Positions 62,501-63,764 of a DNA stretch of 64,000 nucleotides are shown here, piece after piece. The notes under the pieces are model-generated. The model did not search any database. It was not told where the DNA came from and saw only the letters and a list, made by a program, of their open reading frames with translations. The DNA comes from Cryptomeria japonica (taxonomy: Eukaryota; Streptophyta; Pinopsida; Cupressales; Cupressaceae), in the NCBI RefSeq assembly GCF_030272615.1, contig NC_081412.1:685698583-685762582 (forward strand), read 5' to 3'. Numbering within the stretch: the stretch's first letter is position 1; each line of letters starts with the position of its first letter. The translations under genes and the position numbers were made by a program.

Positions 62501-63764
62501 TGTGTTTTGCAATATCCGTCTGTTAATCTTTTAGAGTTCTAGGGGATTCAATGAAATCCTAAATACATATAAGCTGTTTTTTGTATTAAACCCCATGAGT
62601 TTGCATCAGAGGGTTGCAGTAAAATCTTTCATTTCATGCATGTCTATGATGTGTTAAATTCTTTCAAACTATTATGTGAAGCTTTAAAATAGTTTATGGA
62701 TTATAAGTAGAGACTGCATTATAGAGCCATGTAAATCAAACTCGTTTGAAAGTTAAGTTTTGCAGTATGATTAGGTTTCCATTTAGGTTAGACTCTACGT
62801 TGCAAGATTAGGCATTGGTTGAGAATAGAAGGCCAACCACCCACATTCATTATAAATCAAGAAAAAATTATTTTAAGCCTTATTAATTTTAGTATTGTGC
62901 ACAGTACATTGTTATAAATTTCTATTAAGTCTATTGTGATCCTGTAACAGCTAAAACCCCTACTGAAGGACTATTACATAATATATGTTACTGGGTTAAT
63001 GGTATTGTAAGCAACACACAAAATATATATTAAAGGATTATAACCAAGTTTTATCTTAGGTTGCATCATTTAACCCTTACTCTTTGATAAACTGATCACC
63101 TTATTTGCATCTTGGCAAGAAACTTAGGGTTAGGGGTTTAATACAGAAAAGAAGAAGAACAATTTAATTGAGTCCAAAGAGTGAAGTCATAAGGAGCAAA
63201 GACGTAGCATGTTGGACAATTTGATTGGTCATTTTTTATATTCTATTTTTTGAAGTGAAATAATTAAGCAAAAGACCTACTAGAAAAAATTTCATCTAGT
63301 TACCAAACCATATTTTATGGGCAATCTTTATTCGTTAAGGCCATTTTAGATCTTCATGATTTCATAATTAGCAGATTCAAAAATCATTTGTGTGGCAAGA
63401 AGAAAATTTATGATCTGATAGGATGTCTTTCAATGTTTCAAATTATAATGTTCTATGCCTTAGTTTCTAATAGATGCTCCATTCTTTGGTCTCTTTTTTT
63501 CCTTGATACAACTTTTTCATTTTAATACTCATCACAGAAGCCTCATTTTCTATATCCTATTTCAACATATCTCATGTGCAAGGATTATTAATTTCTTTTT
63601 CTGTTTAGTTCATTGAGAAACCTCCAAGTTAAATTGGAAGCAACTGACAGATACGTTCAATTCAGGCAATATTCTTGAGGCATGAAGGGCATGCTGGAGC
63701 AGTTGGGGCAATGCTATATGCCTTGGATCCAACTTCAAAGGAAGATGCTATCTTACTAGCATAA
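2480..63764 (+). CDS. PANK: Pantothenate kinase gene, 11 exons in window, 5' exon(s) missing
   Basis: Type II pantothenate kinase phosphorylates pantothenate with ATP, the committed step of coenzyme A synthesis. The join is 2480-2561, 2673-2750, 31473-31537, 40537-40808, 40953-41038, 54553-54594, 55548-55621, 55831-55889, 59296-59463, 59562-59618, 63666-63764. The lengths sum to 1082 nt: 2 nt of a split codon, 359 codons and TAA. All introns have GT...AG borders and matching phases. Family motifs appear in order: ATGGGA, DEL, NIGSGVSI, QRVGGTSLGG, GDSTQIDMLVGDIYGGDY, VASSFG, NNIGSIA and FWSKG. Residues equivalent to human PANK3 E138, S192, S195 and R207 (numbers recalled) are kept at local positions 50, 170, 173 and 185. 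The protein stops right after the kinase domain, so it lacks the DUF89 fusion of Arabidopsis PANK2 and resembles PANK1. The DIGG-type N-terminal exon was not found in 1-2479 and is inferred to lie upstream. Cytosolic location is inferred from the family. Confidence 0.93.
2673..2750 (+). CDS. PANK: Pantothenate kinase exon 2 (catalytic Glu)
   Basis: The acceptor is TATCTAG before 2673 and the donor is GTATTT at 2751. It reads GGARKFFDRFFDIAGLCLQH followed by YDELK. The Glu of YDEL aligns with the catalytic base of animal PANKs (motif KLDEL). The exon ends with AG of a Ser codon that is completed 28.7 kb downstream. The intron 2751-31472 contains the hAT remnant, several LTR-like blocks, a LINE remnant and two nested giant elements. 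Confidence 0.88.
2751..4573. other. Intron DNA, no gene recognised
   Basis: AT-rich sequence without a supported ORF. The segment 3490-3730 is rich in GGGAC/GTCCC words and resembles the sequence around 17200-17236 and 18541-18575, so it may be another copy of that host repeat. The segment 3930-4110 is less AT-rich (ccaagggtaccggtccgata) and may be the 5' part of the hAT element that follows; no terminal inverted repeat was confirmed. Confidence 0.4.
4574..7467 (+). pseudogene. Broken hAT-type transposase (BED, DUF659, dimerisation domain)
   Basis: Pieces follow the order of plant hAT-like transposases. At 4574-4756 is a BED-like zinc finger, W-x-C-x2-C with a distal H (WQCNHCQKEY...VKAHY). 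At 4925-5090 is the GPLDKAF linker region. At 5160-5535 is a DUF659-like core (GVMFLKAVDCEG, VIMDNVTNCREVGF, a former C-A-x-H as CAVDS). At 5630-5689 is FASHKIILRQLVKVREALSS. After an interrupting LTR, 6458-6858 carries YADTDHPCLGEIYDGMDSI and TTPLHLLVFALSPKYYS. At 7237-7467 is the C-terminal dimerisation domain (STYSIHSVKRNRLGAKK, VNIHSNL). Frameshifts and stops between the pieces show it is dead. Transposase function is inferred from family knowledge. Confidence 0.82.
5690..6457 (+). mobile_element. LTR (solo) of the G-run/TGAATCAGT family inside the hAT gene
   Basis: It begins TGTTAGGATTCC and soon contains GAGGGGGGGGTGAATCAGT, then GGAAACCCGGTGTGGGAAAA and CCTCGGTGGGA, and ends near CATCAATGACAAAACC...CCTACA. 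The same landmarks in the same order occur at 49972-51005 and 56713-58342. Both TG...CA ends are present, but no target duplication was convincing (CTATG left, ATGTC right). It splits the hAT reading frame between ALSS and NVSLECA, so it inserted after the hAT element. Assignment to Ty1-copia is only a guess. Confidence 0.65.
7468..8158. other. Flank of hAT remnant, AT-rich, no gene
   Basis: The segment contains an (AT)n run at about 7697-7715 (ctatatatatatatatatacc). It may include the 3' non-coding part of the hAT element; the words gtaccggg near 7750 recall gtaccggt near 3979 but I could not confirm inverted terminal repeats. Confidence 0.35.
8159..9850. repeat. LTR-like block with clustered cttggttgagc words
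   Basis: It starts TGTTGGAATTTTTG followed by TTATTGATGTCAAGG, a common start of plant LTRs. At 8205-8325 the words 'ctacttg', 'cttggttgag' and 'gcttg' recur many times, a degenerate short-period repeat. No matching 3' end or target duplication was found. The part 9640-9795 recurs in diverged form at 13395-13545 (accttgcccatcttgggaat versus accttgcctatttggggaat), so both belong to one repeat family. No protein motif is seen. Confidence 0.4.
10169..11554 (+). mobile_element. Probable diverged LTR of the TGTAATGTCC family
   Basis: It starts TGTAATGTCCCCATTTTTAGC and ends AGGGGACATGACA, near-inverted ends like those of the 1304-bp element at 17237. No target duplication fits (CTTAT left, GCTAA right), so the limits are tentative. 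Inside, 11262-11320 contains two copies of AATAGAATCTTCTAGAAGCC about 50 bp apart, each with an internal TTCTAGAA palindrome. Confidence 0.4.
11555..13116. other. Intron DNA, no gene recognised
   Basis: No supported coding sequence. There are scattered imperfect palindromes such as 'ccaagctgcttgg' near 11622. It probably belongs to the retroelement that also carries the palindrome cluster immediately to the right. Confidence 0.35.
13117..13352. repeat. Cluster of seven CCACTGAATAAGTGG palindromes
   Basis: Units at 13117-13132, 13151-13165, 13188-13203, 13225-13239, 13258-13272, 13291-13305 and 13338-13352 share arms CCACT and AGTGG around a 4-6-base loop (gaata, aaaca, aagta). Spacing of the right arm is 33, 38, 36, 33, 33 and 47 bp. 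The sequence between units is unrelated, so the arms look selected or recently spread. It probably lies in an LTR or leader of an unclassified retroelement. Confidence 0.8.
13353..15814. other. Pyrimidine-rich intron DNA with a local tandem duplication
   Basis: The stretch 13545-14240 on the + strand is T/C-rich and yields only low-complexity open frames. At 14860-14912 and 15042-15092 a segment of about 50 bp is repeated about 180 bp apart (ttggttggcgttccttttga versus ttggttagcattccttttgg). No gene is supported. Confidence 0.4.
15815..16810 (-). pseudogene. LINE-type RNase H domain remnant, interrupted
   Basis: Read on the minus strand from 16800, a frame gives W-T-T-P-P-F-G-N-S-K-L-N-M-D-G-A-L-R-G-N, the usual start of the RNase H domain in plant LINE ORF2 or RNase H-like proteins (KxNxDGA). 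It continues near 16690 with LGHTTNNLTEIKAVYEGI, then a stop, and EPFKIGWQKLQI. After the 540-bp insertion it resumes as SDPKVIISLLSDPKGFHSKT and ends, after a frameshift, with ERNKVEDRLANWALDN. Stops and the frameshift show decay. The upstream reverse transcriptase was not found. Confidence 0.72.
16030..16569. mobile_element. 540-bp unclassified insertion with 12-bp target duplication
   Basis: The flanks are TCTAATTTGTAG at 16018-16029 and TCTGATTTGTAG at 16570-16581, one mismatch in 12. Removing it restores the RNase H reading frame across LQIRSDPK. One end contains gatacggatacggtattggatac and the other gtatctgatgtgtatcc and gagatacgcac, so short GATAC/GTATC words sit near both ends. The long duplication fits target-primed insertion (SINE-like), but I see no poly-A tail or tRNA-like box. 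Confidence 0.65.
16811..17236. other. Intron DNA between LINE remnant and solo LTR
   Basis: No gene is supported. The part next to 17236 (cctatccccgggacaaggatg) joins, after removal of the solo LTR, to cctgaaaaaaaacccgggga at 18546, forming the interrupted host repeat. Confidence 0.4.
17237..18540 (+). mobile_element. Solo LTR, 1304 bp, TGTAATGTCC...GGACATTACA, perfect 5-bp target duplication
   Basis: The element begins TGTAATGTCCCC and ends GGGACATTACA, giving inverted ends of at least 10 bp and TG...CA termini. It is flanked on both sides by GGATG (17232-17236 and 18541-18545). No internal coding region and no second LTR are seen, so it is a solo LTR left by LTR-LTR recombination, or a short terminal-inverted-repeat element. 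The interior has many atcgat and gatcga words. An AT dinucleotide run lies near 18349. Confidence 0.85.
18541..18660. other. Short spacer between solo LTR and giant element
   Basis: This is the right part of the repeat that hosts the solo LTR, ending in AGTTC at 18656-18660. AGTTC is the left target-duplication copy of the outer giant element. Confidence 0.6.
19529..19620 (-). promoter_or_regulatory. Telobox palindrome and TATA box, outer element
   Basis: AAACCCTAATTAGGGTTT at 19603-19620, and on the minus strand CTCTATATAAAG at about 19529-19540. The gap from palindrome to TATA is about 65 bp, as in the other three copies. It would start transcription about 850 bp before the CAACA end, as expected of a U3-R boundary. 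Confidence 0.7.
19750..20157 (-). pseudogene. ORF remnant of the outer element
   Basis: On the minus strand TTTTGGTTTGTTTTGCAG precedes ATGAAAGAAGACCAGGCCAG. This matches residues 16-20 of the intact protein of the nested copy (ATGAAAGAAGATCAGAAGAC, coding MKEDQ). The frame then runs about 30 codons and stops. The conserved gag-like domain is absent; about 0.5 kb of unrelated sequence leads directly to the telobox. This could be a deletion, or a short replacement of the ORF. Confidence 0.55.
22034..22050. repeat. Terminal hairpin CCCCATCGCAAATGGGG, copy 1
   Basis: An inverted repeat of 6-7 bp arms 23 bp from the element start. Equivalent hairpins lie 22-24 bp from the 5' end of the other copies: 30969-30985, 39099-39115 and 42463-42479, with CCCCATTGCAAATGGGG in element sense. 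Confidence 0.8.
22448..24550 (+). repeat. Subfamily A palindrome array of copy 1 (13 main units plus one)
   Basis: Units have the form TCGCTCCTGTCCCTC, a short loop, then AGGGACCAGRGCGA. CGCTCC starts at 22454, 22620, 22786, (extra at about 22828), 22995, 23161, 23337, 23503, 23679, 23856, 24014, 24182, 24349 and 24515. Spacings are 166, 166, 42, 167, 166, 176, 166, 176, 177, 158, 168, 167 and 166. They are the same motif, in the same element sense, as the outer copy's array. Arms co-vary between units (for example CTTTGGACAAGG at 23867). The array sits just upstream of the TATA-like box at 24870, a position suited to an enhancer. Confidence 0.9.
24870..25468 (+). promoter_or_regulatory. Putative promoter, 5' exon and intron of the copy 1 ORF
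   Basis: TATATAAGG lies at 24870-24878. Downstream, CGAG|GTATGA at 25263 is a good donor and TTGTGTAG at 25461-25468 a good acceptor, giving a 206-bp intron ending two bases before ATG. Copies 2 and 3 have an equivalent TTGCAG acceptor just before their start codon. The region 24945-25120 repeats words like aaggtggcgc/aagggtggcg several times. Splicing is inferred only. Confidence 0.55.
25471..28692 (+). CDS. Intact gag-like ORF of giant element copy 1, 1073 aa
   Basis: I do not recognise the family by name. The start at 25471 (MATPKAGASTSRSALMKEDQ) is chosen because a splice acceptor ends at 25468; an in-frame ATG at 25390 would add 27 intron-coded residues. Residues about 30-520 form a conserved domain shared with copies 2 and 3 (KWSNIGDTNL, AAGFPPAIQCHELMIECARHY, ITRTLQGG, QFPKFTY, YPTNRIVLLEV, AEKELALYPF, YRVADQ). 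The EL-x-EC-x-HYN...LSEEAISEAFHLPE part faintly recalls the N-terminal ORF of Athila-like plant retroelements. A basic stretch (KRKERSEKKESSKKKQ) near 600 may be a nuclear signal. IPDWLKERL near 705 is also conserved. From about 800 to the end it is helical and coiled-coil-like. No CCHC knuckle, protease, RT or integrase motif is visible. Nuclear or particle role is unknown. Confidence 0.8.
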   Translation: MATPKAGASTSRSALMKEDQKTEEVETKIVSKWSNIGDTNLGNFSTKKFREVPYIGKPSPVARRIIESGIIKAAGFPPAIQCHELMIECARHYNPQSRTIVSNEGNTLAYLSEEAISEAFHLPEHRDMIYKSVEGARSVYDDDPDACLSIINKNWLLKSRPRLSKVPNTPHRIDFQEEYRDLITMLNRITGAPHAFYFEKWMFYFIQVIVQGKGTIHWARIISHCLDVQLRRLRATKSFHMSSYVIYALIRSVEYAGLPHRGVIGRGPGEVRVCESYTYLHHPPGKNYKLINDTFTMNITRTLQGGIHNRLSQDAQEFIKRYGAWFIQFPKFTYIRVYGCPLPPYMLPRYPTNRIVLLEVTRQLAAYVKAFRHRHQNGVQVPIILGNSVEVCPNVLAMDDAEKELALYPFSSFAWRNSFDPLGHLEETVGRRFRHEYQIEDFMMNLLDDLEVKRKIHSRLPLDFIRKCKIYRVADQAQDNGRHIQSSYDRESKTISLNWNEPEAVDLDDLMAPVLSCTRRWVDVQHQKLREQGIAMSFTLEEKPSEGGASVSEGNPNPRNSGEGNLRCASEGNFHSRGSKRKERSEKKESSKKKQGANKDQTPGTSSRPEDRTVRVEESMESMVQNDRQEEGQAQHVSSDGPLQDYDLDNDNEVTSPPRQEEMVHKEIQVQETRSNIPDWLKERLTKVIVIEDEDSAIDLESLVGRSHMTTEKKKATKMSKMIRDETGSRKLQIATPAADKYEGEILAEDYHIQTIELGPSTAEQTLDDATDTFEALKDKFREEVEKNRKLEKEVGAWRTYFSHINEPLGRQDPVRSPLQALPLQSINEAERFRNLVQRTCSWMDRSHTVAIEFVTRMSKITHQAIQVLEIIHRLMATVAAFAHTKDVVIPVLKVIRHTSRRILAQERILEGDSHSLFQWSTLLHIKSVLFEDISVRCGQVEEVINPIQDRVFEVLRTILGRRIEVETDVDLQEFEDRIKIIFRKDADVTDEQYDQMYAIMLLIDKTKELEPTWDTALLDAFDQVIHLEESIKNLPEIPITEIEGIVTKFIAYAKKENWKGNKILDERLLQMT
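28795..28884 (+). promoter_or_regulatory. Telobox palindrome and TATA-like box, copy 1
   Basis: AAACCCTAATTAGGGTTT at 28795-28812 is followed 65 bp later by TATTTATA at 28877. The spacing equals that in the other copies. It would drive transcription into the last 0.85 kb and, in a full element, into the internal region. Confidence 0.65.
29046..29051 (+). terminator. Possible polyadenylation signal AATAAA, copy 1
   Basis: AATCAATAAAATATTGAAGTTATGG lies about 170 bp after the TATA-like box. The outer copy has the related ...AAATAAACTCC...TTGAAGTTATGG in the same place. This would end R in an LTR reading. Confidence 0.4.
31008..31472. other. Intron DNA just before exon 3
   Basis: Ordinary intron sequence with a T-rich tract before the exon 3 acceptor. 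Nothing else is recognised. Confidence 0.6.
31473..31537 (+). CDS. PANK: Pantothenate kinase exon 3
   Basis: A 65-nt exon between CTTGGCAG and GTATTT. With the preceding AG it reads SLVRGINFLVRNAQHESFEH and then PIG. This matches the family segment after the catalytic Glu (CLVxGxNFLLxxxxHEAF in plants). The final G joins GT of the next exon to make Gly. It sits only 466 bp right of the outer giant element, so that insertion nearly reached coding sequence. Confidence 0.9.
31538..32395. other. Intron DNA between exon 3 and giant element copy 2
   Basis: No gene is supported. The segment 32020-32120 (gacttggaaagtctttgtga, aagtctgcagcc, gccaagtctg) repeats AAGTCT words and has weak similarity to 56330-56400. 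It ends in ATACC, the left target-duplication copy of copy 2. Confidence 0.5.
32430..32457. repeat. Terminal stem-loop with TTCG loop, copy 2
   Basis: On the minus strand GGATAGAATACC, TTCG, GGTATCCTATCC: 11 of 12 pairs around a C(TTCG)G loop, which as RNA is the extra-stable UUCG tetraloop. Copy 3 has the same at 49103-49130, and subfamily A copies have the stem with other loops. It would lie in U5 of the transcript. Confidence 0.75.
33126..33217 (-). promoter_or_regulatory. Telobox palindrome and TATA box, copy 2
   Basis: AAACCCTAATTAGGGTTT at 33200-33217, and on the minus strand ACTATATAAGG ending near 33125; distance about 66 bp. The sequence between and after is close to that of copy 3 (tcatttgcaaag versus tcatttggagag). 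Confidence 0.75.
33240..36467 (-). pseudogene. Broken gag-like ORF of copy 2
   Basis: The minus-strand frame 36467-34986 encodes about 490 residues homologous to residues 25-520 of the copy 1 protein. It starts TTGAGCGCCATTAAGTTCC where copy 3 has ATGAAATTTC, so the start codon has become ATT. It stops at TAG (34986-34988) where copy 3 reads TGG. Homology continues in other frames: 34882-34202 (GVDD..., IPDWLRARI, SLIQRDSAGFRTVQI), 34100-33783, and 33779-33438 (VTRIEVLKKSETKCFETEA), so at least one 1-bp shift (near 34885) also occurred. The original protein was probably about 950-1000 residues. Confidence 0.85.
36590..36910 (-). repeat. 97-bp tandem repeat, about 3.3 units, in copy 2 leader
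   Basis: TTGAATTTTCACCTCCAGAC recurs at 36602, 36699, 36795 and (diverged) 36892, period 96-97 bp. Each unit also has CCTCAGCCTTGAAGCTG and ATCAAGTGTT. Copy 3 has a single counterpart near 44950-44990 (ttggctaagtatgaaaatga), so the expansion is private to copy 2. It lies in the region expected to be the 5' intron. Confidence 0.85.
37550..38470 (-). repeat. Subfamily B array (about 22 units) of copy 2
   Basis: GGCGGACTT (AAGTCCGCC in element sense) recurs with GGACTT at 37563, 37630, 37672, 37717, 37757, 37784, 37813, 37855, 37899, 37942, 37984, 38012, 38054, 38097, 38141, 38184, 38227, 38270, 38312, 38354, 38396 and 38438. From 37813 on the spacing is 42-44 bp, except one 28. Between units, words such as ccttcatggcctcttcatgg are shared. 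It holds the place that the palindrome array takes in subfamily A. Confidence 0.9.
38740..38890. repeat. AT-rich inverted repeats near the 5' end of copy 2
   Basis: CTTTCTAAAAATAGAAAG (38870-38887), TCCTAAAAAATAGGA (about 38848) and CCCTAAAAAATAGGA (about 38765) are small palindromes with TAAAAAT loops. Copy 3 has counterparts at about 42695-42815. Confidence 0.7.
39140..40536. other. Intron DNA between copy 2 and exon 4
   Basis: No gene is supported. A diverged direct repeat is visible at 39880-39960 and 40165-40215 (accaaggctgcactaaacta versus gcaagaaagactgcactaaa). Confidence 0.5.
40537..40808 (+). CDS. PANK: Pantothenate kinase exon 4 with long acidic linker
   Basis: The acceptor is CTGCAG before 40537 and the donor is GTAGAC at 40809; the exon is phase 2 in, phase 0 out. 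It encodes 90 full codons. It starts SYKAGHIQRPWKS, continues with a polar acidic stretch (SSDDDDNDC, then many E, D, K, R, S), and ends RNLYPYLV, the lead into the conserved NIGSGVS motif. From memory the matching stretch in animal PANKs is about 30-35 residues, so this linker looks expanded, with low-complexity charge. It is probably a disordered surface loop. Confidence 0.9.
40953..41038 (+). CDS. PANK: Pantothenate kinase exon 5 (NIGSGVS motif)
   Basis: The acceptor is ATGGCAG before 40953 and the donor is AG|GTGG. It reads VNIGSGVSILRVDSPDKFQR and then VGGTSLGG. It holds the two serines (local 170, 173) and the Arg (local 185) that bind phosphate and pantothenate in known PANK structures. 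It ends with AG of a Ser codon, giving LGGS where most homologues have LGGG. The next intron, 13.5 kb, contains giant element copy 3, a G-run LTR and a LINE. Confidence 0.93.
41039..42438. other. Intron DNA between exon 5 and copy 3
   Basis: No gene is supported. TTTTGCTACAGCC occurs twice (42306-42320 and 42425-42437), and parts recur right of copy 3 near 49165-49225 (gcatcagactgtgg, ttaggtgatactatgg), so copy 3 landed in a short locally duplicated sequence. Confidence 0.5.
43078..44110 (+). repeat. Subfamily B array of copy 3 (about 30 units)
   Basis: AAGTCCGCC and variants AAACTCCGCCC, AAGTCTGCC recur throughout, for example at 43152, 43174, 43207, 43559, 43571, 43641, 43820, 43850, 43903, 43945, 43999 and 44051. 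Intervals are less regular than in copy 2. Interspersed words are catgttggag, ccaaggaag and cctaggaga. Sense and location relative to the ORF match copy 2. Confidence 0.85.
44540..45060 (+). promoter_or_regulatory. Putative promoter and 5' leader of copy 3 ORF
   Basis: GGAGAGTATAAAGAAG at 44542-44557 has a TATA-like core; copy 2 has GGAGAGCTTAATAAAG in the same place. A splice acceptor TAATTGCAG ends at 45058, ahead of the ATG at 45070. Donor not determined. Confidence 0.45.
45070..48323 (+). pseudogene. Broken gag-like ORF of copy 3
   Basis: ATG at 45070 begins MKFQVDKDAPPESRMTSKWK. A 20-bp tandem duplication (45135-45154, 45155-45174) shifts the frame after SDTNL. The main frame resumes at 45204. 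TAG stops occur at 45519 (W in copy 2), 46902, 47166, 47457, 47697 and 47811, several at positions that are TGG or CAG-like in copy 2. The piece 45567-46904 is the best conserved (ITQTLQGG, QYPKFTYLRIQGF, YPTNRVVLLEVVRQLEGY). IPDWLRERI near 47105 and SLIQRDSAGFRTVQI near 47232 mark the C-terminal half. It is not functional. Confidence 0.87.
48338..48429 (+). promoter_or_regulatory. Telobox palindrome and TATA box, copy 3
   Basis: AAACCCTAATTAGGGTTT at 48338-48355, then CTATATAAGG with TATATAAGG at 48421; 66 bp separate them. About 740 bp remain to the CAACA end, matching copy 2. Confidence 0.75.
49165..49971. other. Intron DNA between copy 3 and a solo LTR
   Basis: No gene is supported. The first 60 bp resemble sequence left of copy 3, as noted there. 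Confidence 0.5.
49972..51005 (+). mobile_element. Solo LTR of the G-run/TGAATCAGT family
   Basis: It begins TGTAGGTCCCGGAGACAACT, then a run of about 15 G and TGAATCAGTTGTC. It contains GTGGAAACCCTGTAAGGGAA, ACCACGGTGGGAAACC and AAGAGGGGTCTGCACATGCA, all shared with 5690-6457. It ends CATCAATGACAAAACC...ACCAACA. No clear target duplication (GACCT, ATCTA). Confidence 0.65.
51006..52019. other. Intron DNA with an LTR-like promoter segment
   Basis: CGCCTATAAAAACCAACAC at about 51830 has a TATA box, followed by a leader with caaggattttgaaagcaaat, as in a retroelement promoter. No ORF with family support. The last 13 bases TAGCATGTAGGTT (52007-52019) are the left target duplication of the LINE. 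Confidence 0.45.
52020..53664 (-). mobile_element. LINE insertion lacking ORF2, 13-bp target duplication
   Basis: TAGCATGTAGGTT occurs at 52007-52019 and 53665-53677. Between them, on the minus strand, an ORF1-like region is followed by a 3' part ending AAAAACTACTTTACTGATAA and an A-rich tail (T-rich at 52020-52036 on +). This is target-primed insertion. ORF2 (endonuclease and reverse transcriptase) is absent, so the copy is internally deleted. Confidence 0.85.
52219..53149 (-). pseudogene. LINE ORF1 (DUF4283-like plus zinc knuckle), broken
   Basis: From 53149 the frame gives ...RSTLFLKPWHPAFNPATESF and PVQVRLPNLLLQF, the pattern of the DUF4283 RNA-binding domain of plant LINE ORF1. After a frame change near 52815 it continues as VDLSLNLVKGICVQSVDYEN and then CRRCYQTGHLATKR, a CCHC knuckle whose last Cys has become Arg. 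A charged tail follows to 52219. A nucleic-acid-binding role is inferred from the family. Confidence 0.78.
53665..54552. other. Intron DNA between LINE and exon 6
   Basis: Nothing recognised beyond the right target-duplication copy at 53665-53677 and a polypyrimidine tract before exon 6. Confidence 0.55.
54553..54594 (+). CDS. PANK: Pantothenate kinase exon 6 (42-nt micro-exon)
   Basis: A 42-nt exon between TTTATGCAG and GTTAGT. With split codons it reads S-TFLGLTSALTGCN-S. This matches the TFLGLCxLLTGC helix that follows the GG loop in animal PANKs. Small size and 13.5 kb of upstream intron make it easy to miss with automatic gene callers, but both phases fit exactly. Confidence 0.92.
54595..55547. 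other. Intron 54595-55547, no gene
   Basis: A 953-bp intron of ordinary AT-rich composition; no repeats or ORFs of note. Confidence 0.6.
55548..55621 (+). CDS. PANK: Pantothenate kinase exon 7
   Basis: The acceptor is TTTGCAG before 55548. It reads FEEAVNLAVRGDSTQIDMLV and then GDIY, with the last G split. The family pattern FEEALxxAxxGDSTxxDxLVxDIYGGD is clear. The donor G|GTTGGT is set by the next exon, which restores GGDY; reading through instead gives WLDIP, which does not fit the family. Confidence 0.92.
55831..55889 (+). CDS. PANK: Pantothenate kinase exon 8
   Basis: The acceptor is AAATATCTAG before 55831 and the donor is AAG|GTTTGT. It reads GDYMEMGLAATTVASSFGK after the split Gly, matching GGDYERFGLxxxxVASSFGN. 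Directly downstream, 19 bases of the exon end (TGGCAAGCTCATTTGGGAA) recur 67 bp further on within a CT-rich run, but without a GT donor, so the first copy is the functional one. Confidence 0.92.
55870..56080 (+). repeat. Partial exon 8 duplication in a CT-rich run
   Basis: TGGCAAGCTCATTTGGGAA at 55870-55888 (exon end) recurs at 55937-55955, 67 bp later. Both are followed by TCTCTCTTCTCTC-type sequence. The second copy has AACAAT in place of the AAGGTT donor. The CT-rich run extends to about 56070. Confidence 0.85.
56081..56712. other. Intron DNA, no gene
   Basis: No supported features except weak similarity of 56330-56400 to 32020-32120. Confidence 0.5.
56713..58342 (+). mobile_element. LTR of the G-run/TGAATCAGT family, diverged
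   Basis: It begins TGTAGAACACAG, then GAGAGGGCGGGGGAGGGCGT and GAATCAGTTGTACG. It includes GTGGAAACCCAATGTGGGAA and ACCACGGTGAGAAATG, and ends GACATCAATGACAAATCC...GCTAACA. A unit 'gcaccaacccaccaaatctttcagag' is tandemly repeated around 57000-57070. The 5-bp flanks ATGAG and GAGGG do not match. It is about 600 bp longer than the copy at 49972. Confidence 0.6.
58343..59295. other. AT-rich intron DNA before exon 9
   Basis: A strongly A/T-rich segment at 58840-59180 with little structure. No gene is supported. Confidence 0.55.
59296..59463 (+). CDS. PANK: Pantothenate kinase exon 9
   Basis: A 56-codon exon in phase 0, between AATACAG and GTAAGA. It begins LVEPAKRDAAVKTPEHLAKA and includes VLLMIANNIGSIAMLHARAS and VLFTGSFLHGNK. 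The NNIGSIA helix and the FxGNFL-like strand are diagnostic of eukaryotic PANKs; here Asn of GNFL is Ser. Confidence 0.95.
59562..59618 (+). CDS. PANK: Pantothenate kinase exon 10
   Basis: Nineteen codons in phase 0 between TTGGCAG and GTGAGA: VATKLLSVAMQFWSKGLIK. This matches the SMKLLAYAxDFWSKGQLK helix of animal PANKs. The 98-bp upstream intron links it firmly to exon 9. Confidence 0.95.
59619..63665. other. 4-kb intron before the last exon, no recognised gene
   Basis: The part 60400-61800 is C/T-rich on the + strand, with several short open frames on both strands but no family motif. It may be an old antisense retroelement. The rest is AT-rich intron. A 98-bp intron and a 4.0-kb intron next to each other is typical of this gene. 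Confidence 0.5.
63666..63764 (+). CDS. PANK: Pantothenate kinase last exon and stop
   Basis: The acceptor is AATTCAG before 63666. It reads AIFLRHEGHAGAVGAMLYAL, then a short tail DPTSKEDAILLA and TAA at 63762-63764. The FLxHEGxxGAVGA motif ends the PANK fold. The stop directly after the fold shows a stand-alone kinase. The 236 bp that remain are 3' UTR or flank; no clear AATAAA is seen, only ATTAAA near 63832. Confidence 0.94.
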   Translation, partial: AIFLRHEGHAGAVGAMLYALDPTSKEDAILLA

